A stretch of DNA of 32,856 nucleotides, taken from the NCBI GenBank assembly GCA_000277445.1, contig AJWJ01000253.1, positions 1 through 32,856 of the forward strand, in the 5' to 3' direction. The stretch is from Polysphondylium violaceum. Its lineage: Eukaryota; Evosea; Eumycetozoa; Dictyosteliales; Dictyosteliaceae. Under the pieces are notes generated by a model that worked only from the letters and a program-made list of their open reading frames with translations, had not been told where the DNA came from and ran no database searches. Every line of letters starts with the position of its first letter. Position 1 is the first letter of the stretch. Shown here in pieces: positions 20,325 to 29,291 of this stretch. A program made the translations under genes and the position numbers.

Positions 20325-22947
20325 ATGAGTACTTGGCGGAATGATATGTTTGCTGCTGTTCAGGGCGGAAAGATATCCATGAGTACCGTCAAAGAACTGG
20401 CAGACCGAGTAGTACAAGATGTATTGCACAAGCCTTCACATATAAAATACTATGTTGGATATCTAAATGAAATAACAAGAAGTTGTAAAAGCAATCAAAA
20501 TATATCTGTACTCTATATTATAGATGCAATCATTAGAGCAGTACATAAAATAATAGATTCAATAGCTATGAAGCAACAACATAAATCATCATCGTCATCA
20601 TCTCATACAAAAGGATCTATTTCACCAACTTTGGCATCACCCTCTTCATCCCCTTTACTTGAGTCCTCCCCATCTTCACCAACAACAGGATCTTCTTCCT
20701 CTTCTTCCTCTTCTTCCTCACCATCTTCCTCAACCCCCTCGTCACCAATTAAGAAACCTATAAATGATCATAATCATAAACACCATCATCATCGTCAAGA
20801 AAACAATCACTCATCCACCAACGATATGTATGCATCATATAGTATCAAGTGATTTATAATCTTTTTCATTCAGGATACTAATTATAATATTACAACCTAC
20901 AAGACTTCAAATCTTTTATAATCCTTTACAAAGTGTTTTAGAGAATAATGAAAAGAAAATATTAGAAACAACACCAGAAGATCACTGTGTATGTGTATTT
21001 AGTTTAACTCGTGAAATCATAAAGTACTGACGATATTCTATCCAACCCTACAGAAAAAGTTAATCAAGTTACTAAATGTTTGGATTGTTCGAAATGATTT
21101 CGATATATTGTTAATTAAAAGATGGACAAATAGAATAGTAGATGATCTAAACATCAACATTGACGATGTGTTGACGGGAAAAGAAGACAAATCGTCATCG
21201 TCGATGACGACAACCACCATTACGACCACGACAACCTCTAGCATGCAAAACGATAAAAAAAGGAAAATAGGCGACCATCATAACTTTGACATCAACTCTG
21301 TCTTGGATCCCAACTACAAGCACCACAAAGGATCACTGGCGTCATCCAGCGACCACCTGGCCACGACAATGGTGCCAGCATCACTGCTTGTCAACCACAG
21401 CAATCAATTTGAAATTCTCCCCAATGAAATGGTGTATACCATTATCTCATATCTCGACTTTCTCGATTTGATCAGAGTCTCATTTGTCTCTCGCTCATTT
21501 TACAATTTTGTCTTCTCGCACGTGTGGAAAAAACTGTCGTTTGAGAACCAAGTGATCTCTTCTTTTCATCTGCGAAAGATTGTGCACACGTTTTCATATG
21601 TCACTCACATCAATCTCGCCTTTTGTCTGTATGTTGACAACGAAGCCATTCTCACTCTCTCGAAATACTGCCATCAATTGGAAACAATCATTCTCTCTGG
21701 TTGCAAAATCGATCAAGATCCACTGGTTGAACTCGTTAGTCAGAGTCCTTTTCTCAAATATTTAAATATCTCTCAAAATCCCTCTTCCTTTTCTTCAAAA
21801 ACTTTATTTAGACACTTATTTAAAAGAATTTATCTAAGGAAACTTAATATCTCGTATGTGTATATCTTGTACTATTAACATTTTTAAAATTACTAATTAC
21901 GACCATTATATTATAGATGCTGTCACTCTTTAATATTTTTATTATTACAAGCGAAAAAGATACCAAAATCTTTAAAATCTATCAATATTGATTGCTATTG
22001 TGGTCACTTTAACTCAAATCTATTTCAATACAAGTTTGGTTTAGAAACATTTTTAGAAAAACACAAATCAACTGTTAAAAAGATGAGAATCATTGAAAAA
22101 ATAGATATCATATCCAGTGTGACCCTGATTGATACCAATATATGGAAAAAGACATTAATAGGGGATGAATTATTTACCAAAAACTTAATTCTCACTGAAA
22201 AACATTCAAGTATAAATGAAAGATGTTTATTAGGCCAAACACCATTACATGTACGTATTATTATAAAGAAACTAAATTTACATCCACCAACTCATTCTTA
22301 TTACCAACAGGTTGCATCATCAAATGGAAAAATATCATTGATTGATATATTATTGGAAGGTGGAGCCAATTATAAAATACTGGATCTCTATGGACAATCA
22401 CCATTAATGGTATCAAAAACTATATTTATAGCACAAAAACTATTGGAAAAAGGTGTAAGAGCAATCACCGAATTTGAAAAATCATTTTCCAATGTGATAC
22501 CCATTATTGTGAAATACTTTAATTTTCTAAGACCTGTACATATGTTGAACAAAAGCACCGAATATCACCCAACCGAAGCAATTCCACAGGACCCACTCGA
22601 AGAAGAACTCCTGATCCTCTTGGAATATGTCTCTAAAGTCTATAAACTATCTCGTATCTCTTCTCCTGAAATATTTCAACAATCTCAAATCATCTTATCA
22701 CTATTATTAAAGAATATGGATTTTTTTAAGTTGTATGTATATGTTTAGGGACATATTATAATATGCCATTCATTATCACTAATCCGATCAATTTTACAGA
22801 TTTTTACAAAATTCTAAAAATAACCATACGAAAATGTACTTGTTGTCAAATTCATTGCGAAATGATACTTTTTTCGAAGAGATGGTTATGCCCTATTTAA
22901 CAAAAACACAACAAAAGAGAGTATTACTCAGTTTACTTGAACGATAG
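20325..22947 (+). CDS. CID-F-box-ankyrin protein, 773 aa
   Basis: Six exons: 20325-20827, 20874-20988, 21054-21853, 21917-22250, 22311-22732 and 22800-22947; introns of 46, 65, 63, 60 and 67 nt, all in frame. Residues 1-85 and about 168-240 form a CTD-interacting domain of the SCAF8/Nrd1 type (GGKISMSTVKELADRV, SVLYIIDAIIRAVHKI, KKLIKLLNVWIVRNDFD), split by about 80 Ser/Pro/His-rich residues. Next come a KKRK cluster that could import it to the nucleus, an F-box (about 328-368, LPNEMVYTIISYLDFLDLIRV), leucine-rich repeat-like segments (YVTHINLAFCLYVDNEAILT) and an ankyrin repeat spanning an exon junction (GQTPLHVASSNGKISLIDIL). F-boxes recruit Skp1 in SCF ubiquitin ligases and CID binds phosphorylated RNA polymerase II tails, so targeting of the transcription machinery is inferred. 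The first intron is short and its donor (GTATGC) is the least certain junction. Confidence 0.8.
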
Positions 22948-23771
22948 CTTTCATTCCACTCTCATTGTAAATATGTATAATAAAATATCACACACATTGC
23001 ACCATATGAAAAACACTGGACCAGTCCGCAACGGTAAAAAAAAAAAATTGCAATGTAAAAAACCAATTTTTACGTTGTTTTTACACGATCCCTCGTATTT
23101 TTGATTTTTTTCAAATTCTTTTTGGGGATTTTTTTTGATGAATTTTTTTTTTTTCTGTGCTGTGGCAAAAAAAGCAAGGATTTTTTTTTTTTTCACCTTT
23201 TAGTCAGGAACACAGCGTATAGAGTAAGTGACCTCATGCATGTGAGAATATATCACATATCTCACTTTTTTGTATGATGCATTTAAAGATTTGATAATGA
23301 AATGAAAATGATAATGATTATATAAACAACAACCACAACAACAATACACATCACATGTCACACAGAATATTGGTTGAATATAAAAAATTAGTTGAAAGAA
23401 ATATGATACATCAATTAATAGGGAAGATGACAAACAAATAATTTAGATTATGAAATCAATTAGTTTGTAGTGATGCACTAGGCAAAGAATTAGACAATTG
23501 TGATCATATATTTATCAATAGCTTAGCAGACCCTATTTTTTTTATTTATTTTTTTTACGTTTTTTTTTTTTTTTGTTGGCCTCACGCCTCGTTTTTTTTT
23601 TTTATTTTTTTTTTTTACCTACACCTTCAACCAATCAATCATATCATTAAAAGGTTATATCATTATCATTTTCAGAAATCTATCCTTTCTTTAGATGTAC
23701 AACAAAAAAAAAAAGAAAAAAGAAAAAGAAAATAATCTCTAACATAAATATATTTTAAAATTTAACAGAAG
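22948..23771. other. Intergenic AT-rich region with long T-runs
   Basis: About 820 bp between the CID-F-box gene and eL28. It has many T-runs (for example near 23140-23190 and 23540-23630) with the small GC island GGCCTCACGCCTCG at about 23579-23592. The only coding-like stretch is a 28-codon frame at 23355-23441. Sequence just before eL28 is purine-rich and ends in AACAG, which could be the end of an intron in the 5' leader. Confidence 0.5.
23355..23441 (+). CDS. Possible micropeptide or lone exon, 28 aa
   Basis: A short frame opens at an ATG preceded by TATATAAACAACAACC and an A/C-rich leader of the kind seen before real genes here. It reads MSHRILVEYKKLVERNMIHQ, then LIGKMTNK and TAA. The residues would form an amphipathic basic helix. 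No family is recognised and there is no clear splice donor that would extend it. It could be a small protein, a first exon, or chance. Confidence 0.25.
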   Translation: MSHRILVEYKKLVERNMIHQLIGKMTNK

Positions 23772-24167
23772 ATGTCTCAAGATCTCATTTGGAGCATTAT
23801 CAAGAAGAACAACGCCTTCCGTATGGAAAGAGCCGGTGTTGTCTTTTCCTCTGAACCAGGAAATTTAAGAAACATGAACTCACCAAAGTACTCTGGTCTC
23901 GCCAGATCCAAGGTTGTCGATGTTGCTGCTAAAGACGGTAAAATCGTTGTTTCCTCAAAAGTTGTCAAGAAGACTGCCTCCCCAGCCACTGCCAACAAAA
24001 CCACCACTTTCAACACCGTCAACTACAGAAGAACTGCCCGTTTTGTTAAGAACCTTACTTCTCAATACGCTCCAGAACTCAGAGCTGCTGCCTTAGGTAG
24101 ATTACACAGACTCCAAGCTGTTGCCAAAAACCAAAAAGCCGCTGCCAAGAAAGCTACCAAGAACTAA
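23772..24167 (+). CDS. rpl28: 60S ribosomal protein eL28, 131 aa
   Basis: An uninterrupted frame whose N-terminus MSQDLIWSIIKKNNAFRMER matches the eL28 family (pattern M-S-x-x-L-x-W-x-I-I-K-x-N-x-x-F), followed by SSEPGNLRNMNSPKYSGLAR and a Lys/Ala-rich tail (KNQKAAAKKATKN). The protein sits in the large ribosomal subunit. Codon choice is strongly biased to C-ending codons (AAG, GCC, ATC), as expected for a highly expressed gene. Length agrees with the family. An AACAG just before the start codon hints at an intron in the 5' leader. Confidence 0.95.
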   Translation: MSQDLIWSIIKKNNAFRMERAGVVFSSEPGNLRNMNSPKYSGLARSKVVDVAAKDGKIVVSSKVVKKTASPATANKTTTFNTVNYRRTARFVKNLTSQYAPELRAAALGRLHRLQAVAKNQKAAAKKATKN

Positions 24168-24753
24168 AGACCTATTTAATAAATAGATTTTGGTGTTTTA
24201 TAATATAAAAGGAATATATCTCTCTACTTGTTTTTTATTTTATTTTTTTTGATTTATTATTTCCAATTGGATTTGTTTTGTTGAGATATTGAGAGATCTT
24301 ACCAATAGTCAAATTGGTAGTTGAGGTTAGGAATGATTGTGGGGTTGGCAACAATCAATCTGTCATGGACTAGACACAAATGATGACGGGCGAACGATTT
24401 ATTTATAACGGGGTAAAAATAAATTTATTCACCCACTTTTGTTGCTTATGTAAAAATGGTGTGTTAGTGTGTGTTGTAGATAATACCAATGTAGGATATT
24501 TGTTTCTAATGTTTATTTTGATTTCATCTTTAGAAAAAGATTTATTCCATTCAAGGGTGGGTGTGTTTTTTGTTTTTCAATGTTTGTCTTTTTTTTTTTT
24601 TTTTTTTTTTCATTTGTTTTTTTATTTATTGACATGTGATATTGTTTGATGCTATTACTATAATATTAGATAAAGCTTTAAAATTGATATATGCTATGTA
24701 TTTGTAGCTGCAAACACACCATTTTTATTCTCCACGAGAAATAGTATAATAAA
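24168..24753. other. Intergenic region downstream of eL28
   Basis: About 590 bp with T-runs (24588-24610). Two short inverted repeats lie close together: ACCAAT/ATTGGT (24301-24306/24313-24318) and GATTGT/ACAATC (24335-24340/24351-24356). A frame of 89 codons at 24380-24649 is Phe/Cys-rich and driven by the T-run, so it is not considered a gene. No tRNA or recognisable snoRNA was found. Confidence 0.45.
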
Positions 24754-26886
24754 ATGTATTTTGGAAATAGTAATATGAGTCATGGGAATAACCAATATCA
24801 TCAACAACAACAACAGCAAATAAATAATATTCCTTTAGTTAATTTTGCCAATCATCAATTGGGAGCAAAAATATATTGTGATGGATTAGCATTTTCCGAA
24901 GAGTACCCAATAGAGTCTCTATTGCAACCTGAATTGGTGCAGTCACATGGTTATTTGGCATCTTCGTTTGTAAAGACTCCTTTGGATATCACAATTTCAT
25001 TACCGTAAGAGTCACACATAGATATTACAGATATTTTAGATATTTATTTGAATAGATCTCTAATTTCGATATATACCCACATACACACATCATCTAGATA
25101 TCCAATAGATTTAGAGAGAATAGGAATAAACAGTAAGGTGAAAACATGTGTATCTCAATCAATTTCATTTTATGTGTCAGAACTTACAATGGATGAGATT
25201 AATATTAAAAGTAATAGTAACAACGGTAATATAAATATGATGGATATTGTAGGTAATAGTAGTCGATCAATACCACCATTTAAACCACAACCACAACAAC
25301 TGCAGCCCCAATCATCGATGCTGTCGGTTGGTAAAACAGATTTATCAAAAGAGAGGTATCCATCCAATTCACCTAACAAGATAGCTCAACAGAAATACAG
25401 TCATCAACAATTTAAAATAGTGGGATCGGTTGATAATCTACATCTGCACGATCACTTGGTAAAGTACGTGTGCAACTCTGATTTTAAATCGTCGCCCATT
25501 CCCAATCAATTGGAATCCAAGATCAGAAACCCCAACGAACAAATCAAATTTTTTCATTCGAATAAAAATCTATTGGTCAATGTAAAGTCGATCCGTATTA
25601 GAATATTAAAGGTATTTCAATCTTCTTGCCCTGCGTTGGGTGCCATTGAGATATGGGGTATTCCATCAAGACTGAATTCCATGGAAACTGTTGAGAAAAT
25701 ATACACTATAAATTCAAATTGTCAACAACAGCAACTCCAACAACAAATTCAACAACACAATGTACAATTAAATAATAATAATAGCTTGTTTGGCAATAAC
25801 TCATTGTTGAGTAACTTTGTCAATAGTAATAGTAGTAATAGTAGTAGCAATAATAATAGTAACAATAATAGCCATGTTAAAAATAATGGACTCAATATAC
25901 CTAGTTTACCAATTGTGATTGATGTCGATAGTGACATGGATATGGATATGGGCAGTGCAAAGAGCCATAATAATAGTAATCAAAATAATTTAAATCATTT
26001 TAAATCAGATAATCCATTGTCTCAATCAATTTCAGAATTTAGTATAGAAACATTTTTAAAAGATCATCCGGAAATCACAACCAATGAAGCAGGTATACCA
26101 TCCATGTTTTTGGATCCCATCACATTAGAGATGATGACAGATCCAGTTATTTTGCCAAGTGGAAACGTTGTAAATAGAACCACGATTGAAAAACACTTTC
26201 AAAATAGTTTTTTCACAGATCCTTTTACAGGTATAAGGATGCGTTTGACAGAGATACAGACCCACCACGTGCTGTGGAACCAGATACAGGCATTTTTGAA
26301 TGAAAAGAAAAAGAGAAAACGATTGTTGAAATCAAATTCACAAATTTTGAAAAACCAAATCCAAATGAACATGCAGCCACAAATTGGATCGCCACTCGAT
26401 TCCCTTCCCCCCGCTCAAGCAATTTTCGAGCTCGACGAATCACATTCTTCTCTTTCTTTATCTTCGTCCTCTTGTTCCTCTTTATCGACAGAAGGCTTCC
26501 AGGGTTTGAATATCTCTGGCAATGATCTTCATACGGCCAATCATTTATATCAATTTCAACAACAACAACAAAATCAACATTTTCCTTTTGGATCACCTCC
26601 CAACGATCATCACCATCAACAACACCATCATTATCAGCAACACCATCAATATCATCAACACCAGCAACAACAAAAACTATTTGTAAATATTGAAAATAAT
26701 GGTATAGTATTACCATCATCAACCACACCAACGACCACAACAACCACAACTACAGCGACAACAAATTCAAGTACAATTAATCTTTCAGACAGTGGTGGAG
26801 TTCATCCTCCAGGTAGACATCCACTCACAAAAATTGAATCACAAGGTTCTTTTGTAGAATTACCAATTAAAAAACATAGAAGATAA
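24754..26886 (+). CDS. U-box E3 ubiquitin ligase, RNF37/UBOX5-like, 679 aa
   Basis: Exons 24754-25004 and 25098-26886. The acceptor CATCTAG at 25091-25097 was preferred over an earlier in-frame TAG because it joins ITISLP to YPIDLERIGI, matching the start of the animal RNF37/UBOX5 domain. The N-terminal family domain includes IYCDGLAFSEEYPIESLL and HGYLASSFVKTPLDITISLP, and later VFQSSCPALGAIEIWGIP. Asn/Gln-rich linkers surround it. The U-box (about 418-490) reads FLDPITLEMMTDPVILPSGN and SFFTDPFTGIRMR. A basic run KKKRKRLLK follows directly and could direct nuclear import. U-box domains bind E2 enzymes without zinc; animal RNF37 is a nuclear E3. Long Gln/His and Thr tracts fill the C-terminal third, typical of dictyostelids. 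It lies between eL28 and a tRNA gene. Confidence 0.88.
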
Positions 26887-27033
26887 TACAGAAATAAAAT
26901 TGTAACAATTTCTTTCTAAAAGTTTGTTTTTCGGTGAAGATATTATATTCGTTATGTAATCCCTTAAAAAAAGATTTTCAAACTATTAAATTTAAAAATT
27001 AATTTCACTAGATTTTGTAAAAAATCATGAAAT

Positions 27034-27105
27034 TCCTCATTGGTGTAGTCGGTAACACTCTAGTCTTTCACACTGGTACCTCGGGTTCGATTCCCGAATG
27101 GGGAG
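27034..27105 (+). tRNA. tRNA-Glu (anticodon UUC), copy 2
   Basis: All 72 bases match the tRNA-Glu at 41-112, including acceptor stem, TTC anticodon in loop CTTTCAC, A and B boxes and discriminator G. A TTTT terminator follows at 27107-27110. Upstream flanks of the two copies differ, while a 15-nt motif a few bases after the terminator is shared. Both are on the plus strand 27 kb apart. Confidence 0.95.
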
Positions 27106-27122
27106 CTTTTAATTTCAAAAAT

Positions 27123-27137
27123 TCATTTATCGGGCTA
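27123..27137 (+). other. 15-nt motif shared downstream of both tRNA-Glu genes, copy 2
   Basis: TCATTTATCGGGCTA, identical to 128-142, begins 17 nt past the tRNA end. The intervening bases differ between copies, so the motif is either better conserved than its surroundings or the edge of an old duplication. Confidence 0.5.
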
Positions 27138-27596
27138 TAAGTTTTTACCTTGGCCGCCAATGTAATGAAAACAAAGAATTTTTCGTAGATATTTTAATAA
27201 ATATGGTAGTATATATAAGGGTATATTTATAAATATGATTTAGTTTTTATAAAAATGATTTTTACAATTAAATTTCCCACTTTTGAGATGGGAAATTTAA
27301 TATATAAAATAAGATTGCTGTCAATTCATCAATGAATATTTGATGAGTTTATATGTATCTACTATTATCAGTTAGATATATCTGATCTGCCACTATGATC
27401 TACGATAAATCTATCATTTTCCAACTGACTCAATTCCTGATGAATTAGGTTCATTAATTTGTTAAAGATACACTATTACAAACATGCATGTATATATGAA
27501 AAAAACAAGATTTATTATGTCGTTAAGCGATGCTGATAGAAATGCTAAAATTCAAATACCAATTTGAAAACTAAAGTGAATAGAGTTAACCAATAT
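27138..27596. other. Intergenic AT-rich region
   Basis: About 460 bp between the second tRNA-Glu and a small minus-strand gene. Apart from the strong hairpin at 27268-27300, nothing coding or RNA-like was recognised. Confidence 0.5.
27268..27300. repeat. Perfect 12-bp hairpin
   Basis: TTAAATTTCCCA (27268-27279) pairs exactly with TGGGAAATTTAA (27289-27300) around the 9-nt loop CTTTTGAGA. It is isolated, about 160 bp after the tRNA-Glu. Role unknown. Confidence 0.65.
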
Positions 27597-27827
27597 TTAT
27601 ACGATCTGATTGGTAGTAGCAGTGGTTGGGGGATAACCAAAATAATATTTATGTGGATTGGCATCATCAGCTACCCAAATGCAAGGACCTCCAATGGCAA
27701 TAATATAATAGCAAGAATTACTATTTTGACCGCTACCAACTGCGGATCCGCTAGACATTGATGTTTGACTGGAGCTCTTAATAGACTTGAATGGGCTAGA
27801 GATTGAAGACAAGGCTTTAAAGATCAT
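27597..27827 (-). CDS. Small Ser-rich hssA-like protein, 76 aa
   Basis: An intronless frame opening MIFKALSSISSPFKSIKSSS, which matches the N-terminal pattern of small Dictyostelium hssA/2C/7E-type proteins (M-x-x-F/I...SxIxxPxxSxxxSS). A Ser/Gly/Asn middle leads to a distinct hydrophobic and aromatic end (CYYIIAIGGPCIWVADDANP). Unlike its two relatives in this window it has no intron after codon 3. The family is developmentally expressed in D. discoideum and its function is not established. Confidence 0.65.
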   Translation of the reverse strand: MIFKALSSISSPFKSIKSSSQTSMSSGSAVGSGQNSNSCYYIIAIGGPCIWVADDANPHKYYFGYPPTTATTNQIV

Positions 27828-28674
27828 TTTAAAATTTATTTATTTATTTAATAGGGGTAAAAGTTTTTATATTTGTTTGCTTTTGATGTATTGATTAAAA
27901 AAACAAGTAGAATTTATACTGAAAAATTTCATAAGGGAAAAATTCTATTTAAAGATCGTGAACATAAAAAAAAGTCGAGATCGCTACTTTTGGAAAAAAG
28001 GTTTACTAAAAGTGTTAACGGAATAAAAAGAATTTTACTTCTCATGATCTCGATACGAAATTATCTCTTATTGGTTGTTTTCAAAATTGCCGAACCCCAA
28101 ACGATTCACACCCCATTTTTAAATTTGAAAAAAAAAAAAAAAAGATCAAAAAAAAAAACATCCAATCAGGATCAAAAGATTATTCTATTTTTACAAAAAA
28201 GTAGAATGGATTTTAAAACTTTTTTTTTGCGTTTTGCTTATTCTTTAAATTCTAACCTTTAGGCTACGACTTTAGTTGGAAAAGCGAAAGTTTTTTGGAT
28301 CATTATAATTCATCATATCAGAACCAAGTGTGGTTGATTAGTTTGATATTGAAACCAAGCCTGTAGGCTTGCAGAATGGTAAACTTTACATTTGTTACCA
28401 ATCGTGAGACAGATATCGCTTACACCCGATAGTTTTGGACACATCTTTTGGTTTTTGATTTAATAAATAATTTTTTCAAAACTCTATAATATCTTTTTTT
28501 TATTGGTATTGTTGTTTTATATATCTGATATAGTGAGCTACATGTAGATCAAGAAAATAATTGGGTAGATTTTCTTTTTCTTAAATAACATTTTACAAAC
28601 ATCACAAAAATTTTCAATTTCAAAAATAATGGGATTATGGAAAGAAAAATAGTATTTATGTCTCATAAAGGAAT
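27828..28674. other. Intergenic region with structured patch
   Basis: About 850 bp between two small minus-strand genes. The left half is A-rich with poly-A runs (28126-28160). A 129-codon plus-strand frame at 27873-28262 crosses these runs, is Lys-rich with no family features, and is judged chance. A less AT-rich, hairpin-rich patch occupies about 28262-28440. Confidence 0.45.
28315..28431. ncRNA. Candidate structured RNA of unknown family (strand uncertain)
   Basis: Four stems follow in series: ATATCA/TGATAT (28315-28320/28344-28349) enclosing AACCA/TGGTT (28322-28326/28331-28335); CAAGCCT/AGGCTTG (28356-28362/28365-28371); TGGTAA/TTACCA (28377-28382/28395-28400); TATCG/CGATA (28414-28418/28427-28431). 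The patch is less AT-rich than its surroundings, as RNA genes tend to be in AT-rich genomes. No box motifs or known family were recognised. On the minus strand a 43-codon frame (MCPKLSGVSDICLTIGNKCK...) covers much of it, so a small protein is an alternative. Confidence 0.3.
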
Positions 28675-28945
28675 CTAGCACCAATTTCTACGTCTATTCT
28701 TTTCAATATCAATATCAATGTCAATGTCGATATCGATATCACTATCATTTCTTCTACCACCACAGCAACTTCTTCTTGCAGATTGATTAGCACCAGAAAG
28801 AGCACCTAATGAACCAACTTTGATTGAAGAGTTTTTCATAGATTGGCTTGGATTGGCAATTTGAGAGATAGTATCTAAAAATATTAAAACCAGTTAGTAT
28901 CAATCAAAATATTAAAATTAGAAAGAAATAAATACTAAAAATCAT
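28675..28945 (-). CDS. Small spliced hssA-like protein, 69 aa
   Basis: Exons 28936-28945 (10 nt) and 28675-28874 with a 61-nt intron. Splicing ATG ATT TTT A to the second exon gives MIFNTISQIANPSQSMKNSS, the hssA/2C/7E-type N-terminus. A Cys/Arg patch (ARRSCCGGRR) and a run of alternating Asp-Ile (SDIDIDIDIDIDIE) follow, then a basic end NRRRNWC. The first exon length and intron phase are the same as in the gene at 2238-2507, which supports both models. The Asp-Ile run comes from a short tandem repeat (28700-28745) and is probably prone to length change. Function unknown. Confidence 0.65.
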
Positions 28946-29291
28946 TGTGATAAAGAATAAAAATAGTTTAAATAATGAATCAAATAATTGTATGAATGAC
29001 TTTAATCAAAGGAATACTGTGCTTTATATACTATTCATGATAAGTTGACGGTTTATTTAAAATAATAATAGTTTCTTTTTTTGATATTTCCATCATATTT
29101 TTATAATGACACATTTTTTTATAAAATTATTGTTGAAACATCATTTTTACCATTTTTGAGCAAGTGGTTTGTGGAAAGTTTTGGTTCAATTTAAGTTCTA
29201 TCACTCTATTAACAGATTTATTTTTATTTTAATTTAGAAATTATAATACACAAAAATTATTATTCATCTTAAATAGATTTATTTAAATATT
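28946..29291. other. Intergenic AT-rich region
   Basis: About 350 bp between the small hssA-like gene and the 3' end of the beta-glucosidase gene. It should contain the promoter of the former and the polyadenylation region of the latter. Nothing else was seen. Confidence 0.5.

Noticed and set aside
24380-24649. 89-codon frame and an ATGATGA box C-like motif after eL28
   Set aside because: The frame depends on a T-run (Phe string). The box C-like motif has no matching CTGA box or terminal stem at the right distance, so a C/D snoRNA is not supported.
27873-28262. 129-codon plus-strand frame
   Set aside because: It passes through poly-A runs giving Lys strings, has no domain features and no codon bias like the real genes nearby.
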